Below, piece after piece: positions 1 through 9,735 of a DNA stretch of 64,000 nucleotides (position 1 is the stretch's first letter; each line of letters begins with the position of its first letter). The DNA is taken from NCBI RefSeq assembly GCF_900115295.1, contig NZ_FOVZ01000003.1, positions 517,826 to 581,825 of the forward strand. The letters are read 5' to 3'. Made by a program: the position numbers and the translations under genes. The stretch is from Sphingomonas sp. OK281 (lineage in GTDB: Bacteria; Pseudomonadota; Alphaproteobacteria; Sphingomonadales; Sphingomonadaceae). The notes beneath the pieces were generated by a model. It was not told the DNA's origin. It worked only from the letters and a program-made list of their open reading frames with translations, and made no database searches.

Positions 1-531
1 AATATCGCTGACATCGCGACCATAAGCACCCGCGTTCATCCGAACCGCTCCGCCGACAGTACCCGGAATCCCACGCAAAAACTCAAGCCCGCCAATCCCA
101 GCATCCCGCGCGGCACTGGCAACGGTAATCCCCATCGCCCCCGCGCCCGCTCGAACACGCCCGTCCTCAACCGAAACCTTCGCCATAGCCTTGGGAAGCC
201 GCACGACGACTCCCGGCACGCCACCGTCCCGCACGATCAGGTTTGAGCCGACCCCGACTGGCAGTACCGGCGTCGCAGGTTCGAGATCACGCAAATAGGC
301 GGCCAGATCGTTCGCCGTATCGGGCCGCACCAGTGTCTCCGCCGGCCCACCAGTCCGAAACCATATGAAAGCCGCCAGCGAAGCCCCTGCCTCGACCTTG
401 ATTCCCCTCCCGATTGCGGGAGGGGTCAGGGGAGGGACCGACATAGCCGCGCCCGTGCCGTCGGGGGAGGCCGCAGCCCCTCCCCCGACCCCTCCCGCAA
501 GCGGAAGGGGAGCAGAAGCGCGGGCGCTCAC
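1..531 (-). CDS. murB: UDP-N-acetylenolpyruvoylglucosamine reductase MurB (N-terminal part, runs off the left edge)
   Basis: MurB is the FAD- and NADPH-dependent cytoplasmic enzyme that reduces UDP-GlcNAc-enolpyruvate to UDP-MurNAc. The visible frame carries family hallmarks: [10 protein letters not shown], then [13 protein letters not shown] (FAD binding), then [21 protein letters not shown] split across the dinucleotide-binding region. The frame is open up to the window edge, so the C-terminus lies outside. I place the start at GTG 531-529, which overlaps the murC stop as GTGA, like most junctions in this operon. An in-frame ATG at 444-442 is the alternative but has no clear ribosome binding site. 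Oddity: about the first 40 residues are encoded by a palindromic repeat (404-510). After the repeat there is no ATG, GTG or TTG before the conserved core, so translation must begin in or before the repeat. The identity is secure; the start is less so. Confidence 0.93.
   Translation of the reverse strand, partial: MSARASAPLPLAGGVGGGAAASPDGTGAAMSVPPLTPPAIGRGIKVEAGASLAAFIWFRTGGPAETLVRPDTANDLAAYLRDLEPATPVLPVGVGSNLIVRDGGVPGVVVRLPKAMAKVSVEDGRVRAGAGAMGITVASAARDAGIGGLEFLRGIPGTVGGAVRMNAGAYGRDVSDI
404..510. repeat. Palindromic repeat, family A, copy 1 (inside the 5' end of murB)
   Basis: About 107 bp, with hairpins at both ends (left CCCCTCCCGATTGCGGGAGG; right CCCTCCCGCAAGCGGAAGGG). The two halves form an imperfect inverted repeat around a variable centre. 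The same layout recurs at 8185-8290 and 42081-42187 with almost identical length. Here it is read as protein on the minus strand and gives a Gly/Pro/Ala-rich stretch at the start of MurB. Confidence 0.85.
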
Positions 532-1946
532 GCCAACACCTTCGCGCGCTCGACCGCGATCGCATCCGCCAGCCCGGCCGCCCACTTCGTAATGTCGCCA
601 GCGCCGAGACACACGACCATGTCGTCAGCCTCGATCGTCGCCGCCAGTTCCACCGCCAGCGCATCCGCATCCGCGACCACACCCGCGAACCGGTGCCCAC
701 GCCGCTTCAACCCCTCGACCAAAGCCGCCGCATCGACGCCCTCCACAGGCGCCTCGCCCGCCGCGTAAACCGGCGTCACCAACACCCGGTCGGCGTCGTT
801 GAACGCCGTCTGGAAATCTTCCATCAAATTCCCAAGTCGCGAATAGCGATGCGGCTGCACCACCGCGATCACGCGGCCCTTCACGCCTTCGCGCGCTGCC
901 GCCAAGACAGCCCGGATCTCGACCGGGTGGTGCCCGTAGTCATCGATGATCGTGACACCGGCCACTTCGCCGACCTTGGTGAACCGCCGCTTCACGCCAC
1001 CGAACTTGGCAAACCCCTGCTGGATCGTCGCATCCGCAATCCCAAGTTCCAGCGCCACGCCGATCGCCGCCAGCGCATTCTGGACGTTGTGCCGCCCCGG
1101 CATCGGCATCTCGATCCCCGAAATCGTCCGCGTCGCGCCATCACGCTCGCGCACCACGCAATCGAACCGGTTGCCGCCCGGGATCGGCGTAACCTCGACC
1201 CCGCGCACATCCGCCTGCGCCGAGAAACCGTACGTGACGACCCGACGATCACGCACCCTCGGCAGGATCCCCTGCACCTCCGGATGATCGAGGCACAGCA
1301 ACGCCGCGCCATAGAACGGCACGTTCTCGACGAACTCGACGAACGCATCCTTCACCGCGTCAAACGAGCCGTAATGATCGAGATGCTCGGGATCGATGTT
1401 CGTGACGACCGCGATCGTGCCGTCGAGCCGCAGGAAGCTGCCGTCGCTCTCGTCCGCTTCCACCACCATCCAGTCACTAGCGCCCAGCCGCGCGTTCGAG
1501 CCGTACGAGTTGATGATCCCGCCATTGATGACCGTCGGATCGACCCCGCCCGCATCGAGCAACGCCGCCACCATCGACGTCGTCGTCGTCTTCCCATGCG
1601 TCCCTGCGACCGCGACGGTCGACTTCAACCGCATCAGCTCGGCGAGCATTTCCGCACGCCGCACCACCGGCACGCGGGCATTCAACGCCGCCTCGACCTC
1701 CGGGTTCGAGCGCACGATCGCGGTCGACACGACCACCACCGCAGCATCTCCGATGTTCGACGCGGCATGACCGATCGCGACCGGAATGCCCTTGTCGCGC
1801 AACCCCTGCACGACATAGCCCTCGGCCACGTCCGACCCTTGCACGCGGTAGCCGAGGTTCTTCATCACCTCGGCGATGCCCGACATGCCGATCCCGCCGA
1901 TCCCGACGAAGTGGATCGTGCCGATGTCCGTTGCGACGCCCTTCAT
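528..1946 (-). CDS. murC: UDP-N-acetylmuramate--L-alanine ligase MurC
   Basis: Cytoplasmic Mur ligase that adds L-Ala to UDP-MurNAc using ATP. The 472-residue product has the N-terminal Rossmann motif [13 protein letters not shown] (about 15-27), the ATP-binding loop GTHGKTT (115-121), the central [11 protein letters not shown] motif and the C-terminal [10 protein letters not shown] motif typical of MurC. Length is normal for the family. The start is ATG 1946-1944, overlapping the murG stop as ATGA; the frame stays open further upstream, but that part lies inside murG. The gene ends in a GTGA overlap with murB, so the two are probably translationally coupled. Confidence 0.97.
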   Translation of the reverse strand: MKGVATDIGTIHFVGIGGIGMSGIAEVMKNLGYRVQGSDVAEGYVVQGLRDKGIPVAIGHAASNIGDAAVVVVSTAIVRSNPEVEAALNARVPVVRRAEMLAELMRLKSTVAVAGTHGKTTTTSMVAALLDAGGVDPTVINGGIINSYGSNARLGASDWMVVEADESDGSFLRLDGTIAVVTNIDPEHLDHYGSFDAVKDAFVEFVENVPFYGAALLCLDHPEVQGILPRVRDRRVVTYGFSAQADVRGVEVTPIPGGNRFDCVVRERDGATRTISGIEMPMPGRHNVQNALAAIGVALELGIADATIQQGFAKFGGVKRRFTKVGEVAGVTIIDDYGHHPVEIRAVLAAAREGVKGRVIAVVQPHRYSRLGNLMEDFQTAFNDADRVLVTPVYAAGEAPVEGVDAAALVEGLKRRGHRFAGVVADADALAVELAATIEADDMVVCLGAGDITKWAAGLADAIAVERAKVLA

Positions 1947-3085
1947 GCGAACTGCGCCTTTGGCTTGGAGGGCGCGCCGACCGGAATCCGCGACAACGGT
2001 GCATCCAGGCTCTCGACCAGGTCGGCCAGATCGCTTGCCGCATTCGGCCGCCCGCAACTGCGCGCACGCCCCGCCGCATTCTGCAACGCCGCCGGATCGA
2101 GCCCGAGTTTCTGCATCTGCTTGGCCAGTTCCACTGCGGTAAAGTCTCCCTGCGCGATCGTCCGCGCGCCGCCCGCCTTCGTCATCTCACGCGCGTTCAC
2201 GGTCTGGTGATCGTCTGTAGCACCCGGCAGCGGCACGAGGATCGCCGGCCGCCCCGCCGCGGTCAGTTCCGAAATCGTCGAAGCCCCCGCGCGTGCGATC
2301 ACCAGATGCGCCCAGGCCAGCTGCTCGGGCATATCCGGCAGATACGTCGCCAATTCGGCCGGAATATGATGCTCGGCGTATTTCGCGCGAACCGCGTCGA
2401 TATCCTCGATCCGCGCCTGGTGCGTCACCTGCAACCGCCGCCGGAACGTCACCGGCAGCATCGCCAGACCATCGGGCACGACCTGCGACAGGATGCTCGC
2501 CCCCTGGCTACCGCCGGTCACGAGCACGCGGAAGATCCCGTCCTCCTCCAGCAGCGGATACGGCCGCGAGCGCAACGCCAGCACCGCCTCGCGCACCGGA
2601 TTGCCGACCAGATGCGCCTTGCCCAGCAGCTTCGGCGCGAGGCGCTCGGTCGGCTCAGACGAGGTCGCGATCGCGTCCACGCGCCCCGCGACGAAGCGGT
2701 TCACGCGTCCCAGCACCGCGTTCTGCTCATGCACCGCAGTCGGGATCTTGTCCGCGAACGCCGCCAGCAATGCCGGCAACGCAGGATAGCCGCCGAAGCC
2801 GATCACCGCCGCGGGCTTGAAGGTCCGGTACAGTTCGCGCGCCATCGCCCGTCCGCGCCACATCTCCCGCGTGGCCCGAGCCCAACCGAGCGGCCCGCCG
2901 GTAAAGCGTCCGGCTGGCAGGACATGCGTCTGGATATCCTCGAACAGCCCTGGAAACCGCACGCCGCGCGCATCGCTGACCAGCGCGACGCGGTGGCCGC
3001 GCTTCGTCAGTTCGGCCGCGAGCGCCGCTGCCGGGACCATGTGCCCCCCGGTCCCACCGGCTGCGAGGACGTAATGCTTACTCAT
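1943..3085 (-). CDS. murG: UDP-GlcNAc:undecaprenyl-PP-MurNAc-pentapeptide GlcNAc transferase MurG
   Basis: Peripheral membrane GT-B glycosyltransferase that turns lipid I into lipid II on the inner face of the cytoplasmic membrane. The 380-residue product starts with the glycine-rich GGTGGH loop (residues 10-15). It has a second glycine-rich turn (TGGSQGAS) and the donor-binding block [16 protein letters not shown] followed by DDHQTVNA, as expected for MurG. It overlaps ftsW (ATGA at 3085-3082) and murC (1946-1943). Confidence 0.97.
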   Translation of the reverse strand: MSKHYVLAAGGTGGHMVPAAALAAELTKRGHRVALVSDARGVRFPGLFEDIQTHVLPAGRFTGGPLGWARATREMWRGRAMARELYRTFKPAAVIGFGGYPALPALLAAFADKIPTAVHEQNAVLGRVNRFVAGRVDAIATSSEPTERLAPKLLGKAHLVGNPVREAVLALRSRPYPLLEEDGIFRVLVTGGSQGASILSQVVPDGLAMLPVTFRRRLQVTHQARIEDIDAVRAKYAEHHIPAELATYLPDMPEQLAWAHLVIARAGASTISELTAAGRPAILVPLPGATDDHQTVNAREMTKAGGARTIAQGDFTAVELAKQMQKLGLDPAALQNAAGRARSCGRPNAASDLADLVESLDAPLSRIPVGAPSKPKAQFA

Positions 3086-4326
3086 TCACCACTCCAGCGG
3101 ACGACATAGGGGCTCCGCGTGAGAAACGGATTGCGCCGGGTAAACGCCAGCAGCAACCCCATGCCGACCGACAACGCGATCATCGACGACCCGCCATAGC
3201 TGATGAACGGCAGCGTCATACCCTTCGATGGCGCGAGGCCGGTGTTCACCGCCATGCTGACCAGCGCCTGCGCACCGAACTGCGTCGCGAGCCCGGCGGA
3301 GGCCAGCAGCTTGAATTCATCCTGCTCGTCCAGCAGCTTGACGAACACGCGCACCACGATCGCGAGGAAAATCACCGCGATCACCGAACATGCGATCAGC
3401 CCGAACTCCTCGCCGATCACCGAGAAAATATAGTCGGTATGCGCCTCGGGCAGTCCAAACTTCGCCGCACCGGCGCCGGGGCCGGTGCCTGTCCAGCCGC
3501 CCGCGGTGAGCGTATCATGCGCCGCATTCGTCTGGAAATGGTCGCCCGCGCCCTCGCCCTCGACACCCGGAAACAGGAACGCATCGATCCGCGACCGCGC
3601 CACGCCATAGAACACATACGCGGCGATCAGCCCCGCCGGCGCCATCGCGACGAGGCCTAGCATCACCTTGGCCGGCGTTCCCGCGATCATCAGCAACGCC
3701 ATCCACACCGAACAGAAGATGATCGTCTGGCCGAAATCGGGCTGGAGCATCAGCAGCACCGCGACGCCCGCGGTCATCGCACCGGTGATCAGCACGGTCG
3801 GCAGTTCGGCATCCTTCGCACGTAGCGACAACAGCCACGCGACGGTGACGATGAACAGCGGTTTCAGGAACTCGGAAGGCTGGAACTGTGCGAAGCCGAC
3901 GCCGAGCCAGCGCCGTGCGCCGTTCGCTTCGACCCCGATGAACGGCGTCACCATCAGCATCAGCACGAACAGCGCGCAGCCGCCGATCGCCATCCGCCGC
4001 GCCATCGACACGGGCATCATCGACACGCCGAACAGCACCGGGAGCGACACGCCGACCCACATCAACTGCCGCCAGAAATAGTATAGCGGCGCGATCTTGT
4101 GATGCTCGCCCGAATAGCGGACCGCGCTCGCTGGCGACGCCGCCGCCACCGCGATCAGCCCGATTGCGATCAGGAACAGCGTCAGCAACAGCAGCATCCG
4201 GTCGATATCCCAGAACCACGTGCCGAGCGGCGACTGATCGCCGCGCCCGCCGCGCCGCTTCATCTTCGCGACGATGCTGGTCTTCGGTGTGCCCATGTCA
4301 ATGGTTCCAGCGCGGATATCGGTCAT
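3082..4326 (-). CDS. ftsW: Septal peptidoglycan polymerase FtsW (SEDS family)
   Basis: SEDS glycosyltransferase that polymerises lipid II at the septum with FtsI. The 414-residue polytopic protein has a charged cytoplasmic N-terminus of about 40 residues, then multiple hydrophobic segments beginning at MLLLLTLFLIAIGLIAV. The SEDS signature PFISYGGSSMIALSVGMG lies near the C-terminus. The ATG overlaps the murD stop (ATGA). In-frame ATGs 11 and 22 codons downstream are possible shorter starts. The large extracytoplasmic loop (around VEGEGAGDHFQTNAA) is where FtsW/RodA proteins carry a catalytic acidic residue. Confidence 0.96.
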   Translation of the reverse strand: MTDIRAGTIDMGTPKTSIVAKMKRRGGRGDQSPLGTWFWDIDRMLLLLTLFLIAIGLIAVAAASPASAVRYSGEHHKIAPLYYFWRQLMWVGVSLPVLFGVSMMPVSMARRMAIGGCALFVLMLMVTPFIGVEANGARRWLGVGFAQFQPSEFLKPLFIVTVAWLLSLRAKDAELPTVLITGAMTAGVAVLLMLQPDFGQTIIFCSVWMALLMIAGTPAKVMLGLVAMAPAGLIAAYVFYGVARSRIDAFLFPGVEGEGAGDHFQTNAAHDTLTAGGWTGTGPGAGAAKFGLPEAHTDYIFSVIGEEFGLIACSVIAVIFLAIVVRVFVKLLDEQDEFKLLASAGLATQFGAQALVSMAVNTGLAPSKGMTLPFISYGGSSMIALSVGMGLLLAFTRRNPFLTRSPYVVRWSGE

Positions 4327-5723
4327 GCCAGCGACTCCACCGCCGCGCGGAACGCGGCCCCGCGCGCTTCGTAATCGCGAAACTGGTCGAAGCTAGCACA
4401 GGCGGGGGATAACAAAACAGTGTCGCCGGGCCTGGCGTTTGCGGTGGCATTGCGGACCGCTGCGTCGAGCGTGCCGACGTTATCGACGGGCATGGAGTCT
4501 TTCAAAATCTCGGCAAATTTCGGGCCAGCCTCGCCGATCGTGTAGGCGTGGACGACATGGCCGAAGGCGGGCCTGCATGCGTCGAGGTCGTCGCCCTTCG
4601 CGCGGCCGCCGACGATCCAGTGGACCCGGCCGAACGCGGCGAGCGCCGGCGCAGTGCTCTCGGGATTGGTCGCCTTGCTGTCGTCGACATAGGCGACGCC
4701 GGCGTACGAGGCGATCTGTTCCATGCGGTGCGGCAGGCCCGTGAAGCTGGTGAGGCCGCGGTCGATGTCGACCTCGCTTATGCCCAGCGCCTTGACCACG
4801 GCGATCGCGGCGAGTGCGTTCTGGGCGTTGTGCGGGCCCTGGAGCGTCGGCCAACTGCTCTGATCCATGCACACACCGGGCGCGATCTTGGTGAGGTGCT
4901 CGCCCTTCGCCGACAGCCCGCGCGCGATCTGCGCGGACGGCGCGTCGCCGATGCCGATGACCGCGTCATGCTCGGCCGACTGCATCGCGAACAACCGCGC
5001 CTTGGAGGCCGCATAGCCTTCGAAGCCATCGTAGCGATCAAGGTGATCCGGCGTGATGTTGAGCAGCACCGCGACGTCGCAATCGAGCGTCTGCGTCAGG
5101 TCGATCTGGTAGCTTGACAGTTCAAGCACATAGACGCCTCCCTCGGGGAGCGGTTGCTGTTCGAGGATCGGGAGGCCGATGTTGCCGCCCATCAGCGTCG
5201 GGACGCCAGCGGTCTTGAGGATGTGGTGGACGAGTGCGGTAGTGGTGGACTTGCCGTTGGTGCCGGTGATGCCGACGACCTTATGCAGGGGAAGGTCGGC
5301 GCGGGCCTGCGCGAAGAGCTCGATGTCGCCGATGACGGGGACGCCTACCGCACGGGCCGCCGCGGCGAGCGGGTGCGTGTTGAGAGGAACGCCTGGAGAC
5401 ACGACCACAGCGTCGAACCCCGAGAGATCATCGAGAGGTGCGACCCTCAAATCGTCCCCGGCACGGGGAGGGGGACCGCCAGCCGCAGGCTGGTGATGGA
5501 GGGGGGCATCCGCAAGCGAAACGCCTGGAACAGCCCCCCCTCCACCAGCAAAACTGGGCCCCCTCCCCGTACCGGGGAGGATTGCGTCACGCTTCGCCTC
5601 GTCGGAATCCCACGCGACAACGCTCGCCCCACCAGCCACCAACGCCCGCACGGTCGCAGCTCCCGACCGCGCCAGCCCCAGCACCGCATAGCGTTTCCCG
5701 CGCCAGGCCTTCGCGATAATCAC
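4323..5723 (-). CDS. murD: UDP-N-acetylmuramoylalanine--D-glutamate ligase MurD with a repeat-encoded insertion
   Basis: Adds D-Glu to UDP-MurNAc-L-Ala in the cytoplasm. Visible motifs are the N-terminal [10 protein letters not shown] nucleotide fold (12-21), VVVSPGVP, the ATP loop [12 protein letters not shown] (about 151-162), [12 protein letters not shown] and the late [10 protein letters not shown] and [11 protein letters not shown] blocks. The GTG start at 5723-5721 overlaps the mraY stop (GTGA). At 466 residues it is longer than usual because residues about 48-90, rich in Gly, Pro and Ala, are encoded by a family B palindromic repeat at 5450-5583. The insertion falls in the N-terminal domain between a beta strand (VVAWDSD) and the LRVAPLDDL segment. 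The frame is open throughout and the catalytic motifs look intact, so the protein is probably functional. Confidence 0.95.
   Translation of the reverse strand: MIIAKAWRGKRYAVLGLARSGAATVRALVAGGASVVAWDSDEAKRDAILPGTGRGPSFAGGGGAVPGVSLADAPLHHQPAAGGPPPRAGDDLRVAPLDDLSGFDAVVVSPGVPLNTHPLAAAARAVGVPVIGDIELFAQARADLPLHKVVGITGTNGKSTTTALVHHILKTAGVPTLMGGNIGLPILEQQPLPEGGVYVLELSSYQIDLTQTLDCDVAVLLNITPDHLDRYDGFEGYAASKARLFAMQSAEHDAVIGIGDAPSAQIARGLSAKGEHLTKIAPGVCMDQSSWPTLQGPHNAQNALAAIAVVKALGISEVDIDRGLTSFTGLPHRMEQIASYAGVAYVDDSKATNPESTAPALAAFGRVHWIVGGRAKGDDLDACRPAFGHVVHAYTIGEAGPKFAEILKDSMPVDNVGTLDAAVRNATANARPGDTVLLSPACASFDQFRDYEARGAAFRAAVESLA
5450..5583. repeat. Palindromic repeat, family B, copy 1 (in frame inside murD)
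   Basis: About 134 bp bounded by inverted ends AATCGTCCCC and GGGGAGGATT. The outer arms pair as CCCCGGCACGGGGAGGGGG against CCCCCTCCCCGTACCGGGG. An inner hairpin CCAGCCGCAGGCTGG is present on the left side. Copies of the same layout lie between genes at 31295-31415 and 54126-54251. In murD it is translated without a stop. Confidence 0.88.
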
Positions 5724-6790
5724 CGCAGCTTCAACGTCGAAAGCCCGACCAGCGCCAGCACCAGCGCGATGATCCAGAAGCGGATCACGACGGTCGCCTC
5801 GGCCCAGCCGAGCTGTTCGAAATGATGGTGGATCGGCGCCATCCGGAACACGCGCTTGCCGGTGCGCTTGTAGAAGAACACCTGGATGATCACCGACAGC
5901 GCCTCGATCACGAACAACCCGCCGATGATCCCCAGCACGATCTCGTGATGCGCGACGACCGCGATCGTCCCGAGCGCGCCACCCAGAGCCAGCGACCCGG
6001 TATCGCCCATGAACACCGCGGCCGGCGGCGCATTGAACCACAGGAACGCTAAGCCAGCGCCGACGATCGCCCCGCAGAATATCGCCAACTCACCCGCGCG
6101 AGGGACGTGCGGGATACCGAGATAATCCGCGAATTTCACGTTCCCGACCAGATACACGATCACCATGAACGCGACGCTGGCGATGATCACCGGCATCGTC
6201 GCCAGCCCGTCGAGCCCATCCGTGAGGTTTACCGCATTGCCGAACGACACGATCGTGAACGCCGCGAACACCGGGAAGAACCAGCCGAGATCGAGGTACA
6301 TGCGCGACGTGAACGGCAAATACAGGTGCGGGCCGTTCTGCGACATAATGATCGTCGCGGCGACGCCGGCGATGATGAACTCGAGCAGCAGCCGCGTGCG
6401 CCCGCTGATCCCCGCGGTGCTGGCTTTGCGCACCTTGTCATAGTCGTCGAGGAACCCGATCGTCCCGAAGCCGAGCGTCACGAACAGGCACGCCCAGACA
6501 TACGGATTGCTCAGGTCCATCCACAGGAAGATGGCGAGGCACATCGAGGTCAGGATCATCAGCCCGCCCATCGTCGGCGTGCCGCGCTTCGACAGATGCG
6601 ACTGCGGGCCGTCGGCGCGGATCGGCTGCCCCTTGCCCTGCCGCACGCGCAACCAGCCGATGAACTTCGGCCCGATGATAAGGCCGATGATCAGCGCGGT
6701 CGCGACGGCACCGCCGGTCCGCACCGTCTGGTAACGGATGAGGTTCAGCAGGCCGGGAAACCCCAGATGCTCGGCGAGCCAGTACAACAT
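5720..6790 (-). CDS. mraY: Phospho-N-acetylmuramoyl-pentapeptide-transferase MraY
   Basis: Integral membrane enzyme that transfers phospho-MurNAc-pentapeptide to undecaprenyl phosphate, forming lipid I. The 356-residue polytopic protein shows the family signatures [14 protein letters not shown] (catalytic aspartate pair), [25 protein letters not shown] and the HHHFE motif near the C-terminus. ATG 6790 follows the murF stop directly with no gap, and the 3' end overlaps murD. Length and motif spacing are typical. Confidence 0.97.
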   Translation of the reverse strand: MLYWLAEHLGFPGLLNLIRYQTVRTGGAVATALIIGLIIGPKFIGWLRVRQGKGQPIRADGPQSHLSKRGTPTMGGLMILTSMCLAIFLWMDLSNPYVWACLFVTLGFGTIGFLDDYDKVRKASTAGISGRTRLLLEFIIAGVAATIIMSQNGPHLYLPFTSRMYLDLGWFFPVFAAFTIVSFGNAVNLTDGLDGLATMPVIIASVAFMVIVYLVGNVKFADYLGIPHVPRAGELAIFCGAIVGAGLAFLWFNAPPAAVFMGDTGSLALGGALGTIAVVAHHEIVLGIIGGLFVIEALSVIIQVFFYKRTGKRVFRMAPIHHHFEQLGWAEATVVIRFWIIALVLALVGLSTLKLR

Positions 6791-8182
6791 TCAGTTAATC
6801 CCGCCTTTGAGGCCAGCCTGGAGACCCGCTACGACGCGCGCGAGGCCTACCCCGTTCGATCCCTTGACGAGCACGACATCGCCCGGCGCCAGGATCGTCC
6901 GTAACGACGCGAGCGCGGCCGCAGCGTCGCCCACATGGACGGTTTCGATCTGTCCCTCAAGCACCTGTGCTAACGGCGCCATCGCTTCACCGACGAGTAG
7001 CGCCATTTCGACGCGCGCGGCGAGGATGGGTTCGGCCAGGGCTGCGTGATAGTCGTCGGAGCCCTCGCCCAATTCGCGCATCTCGCCGAGCACCGCGACG
7101 TGGCGGCCCGGCTCGTGGCTGAGGACGCTTAACGTCGCGCGCATCGAGGCTGGGTTGGCGTTGTAGCTCTCGTCGATCACCAGCGCCTGGCCTTCGCCGA
7201 CGGTCACCAGCGACCGTGCGCCGCGTCCCTGCAATCCGCCGAGTTCGGCCAACGCAAGGCCGGCAAGTCCGAGATCACTGCCGGCCGCCTGCACGCAGGC
7301 CAGCACGCCGAGCGCGTTCGACACCCAGTGCGCGCCGGGCTGCGCGATCGTGAAGCTCAGCTCGTGCTCCGCCCCCTGCCCCATCCGCGCGGTGACGAAC
7401 GTCCCGCCCGTCGGCAGCCGCATCGCCTCGATCGCGCGGACATCGGCGCCCTTCTCGCTGCCAAACGTAACGATATGCGCGGCATGCGGCGCGGCGTGGC
7501 CAAGCAGCCGATCGCGGTGCGGGCTGTCGTAGGGCACGATCGCAGTCCCGTCCGGTTCGAGCCCGGCAAAGATCTCCCCCTTGGCATCGGCGATCGCGCT
7601 CTCGTCGGGAAAGAACGCGGTATGCGCAGGCGCGATCGCAGTGATCATCGCGATGTGCGGCCGCACGAGCTGGGTCAGTTCGGCAAGCTCACCGGCGTGG
7701 TTCATCCCCATCTCGAACACGCCGAACTTCGCGTCGCGCGGCATCCGGGCAAGGCTCAGCGGGACGCCGGTGTGGTTGTTGTAGCTCTTGACCGAACGGT
7801 GCACCTCGCCGGGCGCGGCGCGGTCGAGGCAGGCGAACAGCGCTTCCTTCGCGCTGGTCTTCCCCACGGAACCGGTAACGCCGATGATCGTGGCGGTGGA
7901 GCGCGCGCGGCTGGCGCGGCCGAGGGCGTTTAATGCGGCAAAGCTATCCGCAACAAGGACGTGCGGATGGTCGCAAGGCTCGGACACGATCGCCCCCGCC
8001 GCGCCCTGTGCGAAGGCCTGGTCAAGGAAGCGGTGGCCATCGCTCGCCTCGCCCTTCATCGCCACGAACAAGTTGCCGGGGCCAACCTCCCGCGAGTCGA
8101 ACGCGACGCCACTGACGGAAAAATCACCCGAAGCGACGCCGCCGGTAGCGGCAGCGATCTCGGCTGAAGTCCAGATACTCAC
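6791..8182 (-). CDS. murF: UDP-N-acetylmuramoyl-tripeptide--D-alanyl-D-alanine ligase MurF
   Basis: Adds D-Ala-D-Ala to the UDP-MurNAc-tripeptide. The 463-residue product has the ATP loop TGSVGKTSAKE, the FEMGMNHAGEL motif, DESYNANPASM and a C-terminal substrate domain ending in GDVVLVKGSNGVGL. The start is GTG 8182-8180. The sequence GGGAGGGG that closes the family A repeat (8185-8290) sits a few bases upstream and is the only visible ribosome binding site. This is one of the few dcw junctions here without a start/stop overlap. Confidence 0.96.
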   Translation of the reverse strand: MSIWTSAEIAAATGGVASGDFSVSGVAFDSREVGPGNLFVAMKGEASDGHRFLDQAFAQGAAGAIVSEPCDHPHVLVADSFAALNALGRASRARSTATIIGVTGSVGKTSAKEALFACLDRAAPGEVHRSVKSYNNHTGVPLSLARMPRDAKFGVFEMGMNHAGELAELTQLVRPHIAMITAIAPAHTAFFPDESAIADAKGEIFAGLEPDGTAIVPYDSPHRDRLLGHAAPHAAHIVTFGSEKGADVRAIEAMRLPTGGTFVTARMGQGAEHELSFTIAQPGAHWVSNALGVLACVQAAGSDLGLAGLALAELGGLQGRGARSLVTVGEGQALVIDESYNANPASMRATLSVLSHEPGRHVAVLGEMRELGEGSDDYHAALAEPILAARVEMALLVGEAMAPLAQVLEGQIETVHVGDAAAALASLRTILAPGDVVLVKGSNGVGLARVVAGLQAGLKGGIN

Positions 8183-8184
8183 TG

Positions 8185-8290
8185 CTCCCCTCCCGCTTGC
8201 GGGAGGGGGCGGGGGAGGGGCTGACCAAACGGGCCGGACGCCAGTACGTACGTCGCGCCCTCCCCTAGCCCCTCCCGCAAACGGGAGGGG
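8185..8290. repeat. Palindromic repeat, family A, copy 2 (murE-murF gap)
   Basis: About 106 bp filling most of the 127-bp gap between murE and murF. The end hairpins are CCCCTCCCGCTTGCGGGAGG and CCCCTCCCGCAAACGGGAGG, with GGGCGGGGGAGGGG and CCCTCCCCTAGCCCC as inner arms. It lies in the polycistronic transcript, and its murF-proximal end provides the GGGAGGGG upstream of the murF GTG. Confidence 0.88.
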
Positions 8291-8309
8291 AATGACGATG
8301 TCGCCGCGC

Positions 8310-9725
8310 TCACGCCGCGCACTCCCGCGCGACGGTCACGTCGTCAAAGGGAAGGACCATGTCGCCAACGATCTGGCCTTGTTCATGCCCCTTGCCCGCG
8401 ATCAGCACGATATCCTCGGACCCAGCCTCGCGCACCGCCGCGCCGATCGCCGCGCGACGATCACCGATTTCCTCAGCGCCCCGCGCGCCTTTCAGTACGT
8501 CGCAGCGGATCGCCCGCGCGTCCTCGGTCCGGGGATTGTCGTCCGTCACGATCACACGGTCGGCGTGTTGCACCGCGACCTGACCCATCGTCTCGCGCTT
8601 GCCGGTATCGCGATCACCGCCGGCGCCGAACACCACGATCAGTTTGCCGCCAGCGTGCGGTTTCAGCGCAGCGATTGCCGCTTCGAGAGCGTCGGGGGTG
8701 TGGGCATAGTCGACGTAAACCGGCGCACCCGACTTCGCAATCACGGCGCGCTCCAGCCGCCCGCGGACCGGTTGCAGGCGCGCGAGGTTGGCGATCGTCG
8801 CGCCGATATCGCCACCCGTCGCGATCACCAGCCCGGCTGATACCAGCGCGTTCGCTGCCTGATAGGCTCCGATCAGCGGCAGGGTCACCTTGTACGTCTG
8901 GCCCTCGGCCTCGATCGTCAGCCCCTGCCCGAGCAGCGTCGGATCGCGGCCGACCAGCCGCAAAGTCTCGCCCTGCGTGCCAACCGTGATCAGCCGGTTG
9001 CCACGTTCGCGCGCCAGATCGATTACGCGCGCTGATTGCGGATCATCCGCCCACACCACCGCCGCGCCATCCGTCGAGAGCACTTCGGAGAACAACCGGA
9101 TCTTGGCAGTGAAATACGCCGCCATGTCGCCGTGATAATCGAGATGGTCGCGGCTAAGATTGGTGAACGCGGCTGCAGCCACCTTCAGCCCCTCGGTCCG
9201 ATACTGCGTCAGCCCGTGGCTCGACGCTTCGAACGCCAGATGCGTCACGCCTTCACGCGCGAGCCCCGCCACATTCGACAGGAACGTCACCACATCCGGC
9301 GTGGTCAGCCCGGTCGTAACCCGCTCGTCGGCCGTCGTCACGCCAAGCGTGCCGATCGAAGCCGCATGAAACCCCGCCATCCGCCACAGCTGCCGAGTCA
9401 TCTCGACGCACGACGTCTTCCCGTTGGTCCCGGTAATCGCCACCGACGTCTCGGGAAACGGCGCGAAGAACTTCGCGGCCAATTGCGCGAACCGCTCGCG
9501 GGGGTTGTCGTCGGCGATGTAGGTAGCGCCCTCGACCGTCAGCCCAGGCCGCGCCACGACTGCGATCGCGCCCGAGCGGATCGCATCGGCCACGAAATCC
9601 TCGCCGTTGACGCGCGCGCCTTCGAACGCGCCGAACACGGTGCCCGGCGCGACCTTGCGGTGATCGATCGCGAACCCCGTCACCTGCGCCTCTTCCGTCC
9701 CGTCGGTCAGCGCTGCGAGTTTCAT
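8310..9725 (-). CDS. murE: UDP-MurNAc-L-alanyl-D-glutamate--2,6-diaminopimelate ligase MurE
   Basis: Adds the third stem-peptide residue. The 471-residue product has GTNGKTSC as ATP loop, the FEASSHGL motif, and DDNPRTEDA near the C-terminus. The DNPR motif is the known signature for meso-diaminopimelate rather than lysine specificity. A frame open further upstream belongs to ftsI sequence; ATG 9725-9723 gives the usual N-terminus (MKLAALTDG) and lies about 10 bases after the ftsI stop. The family A repeat follows its stop. Confidence 0.96.
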   Translation of the reverse strand: MKLAALTDGTEEAQVTGFAIDHRKVAPGTVFGAFEGARVNGEDFVADAIRSGAIAVVARPGLTVEGATYIADDNPRERFAQLAAKFFAPFPETSVAITGTNGKTSCVEMTRQLWRMAGFHAASIGTLGVTTADERVTTGLTTPDVVTFLSNVAGLAREGVTHLAFEASSHGLTQYRTEGLKVAAAAFTNLSRDHLDYHGDMAAYFTAKIRLFSEVLSTDGAAVVWADDPQSARVIDLARERGNRLITVGTQGETLRLVGRDPTLLGQGLTIEAEGQTYKVTLPLIGAYQAANALVSAGLVIATGGDIGATIANLARLQPVRGRLERAVIAKSGAPVYVDYAHTPDALEAAIAALKPHAGGKLIVVFGAGGDRDTGKRETMGQVAVQHADRVIVTDDNPRTEDARAIRCDVLKGARGAEEIGDRRAAIGAAVREAGSEDIVLIAGKGHEQGQIVGDMVLPFDDVTVARECAA

Positions 9726-9735
9726 GCAATAGTCC

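Noticed and set aside
404..510. Frameshift or pseudogene in murB because of the odd N-terminus
   Set aside because: The frame is open from GTG 531 through the conserved core to the window edge, and the start overlap fits the operon style.
693..2210. Long plus-strand frames across the dcw cluster (for example 693-2210 and 9739-12015)
   Set aside because: They lie opposite clearly identified mur and fts genes and have the Arg/His-rich composition expected of antisense frames in GC-rich DNA.
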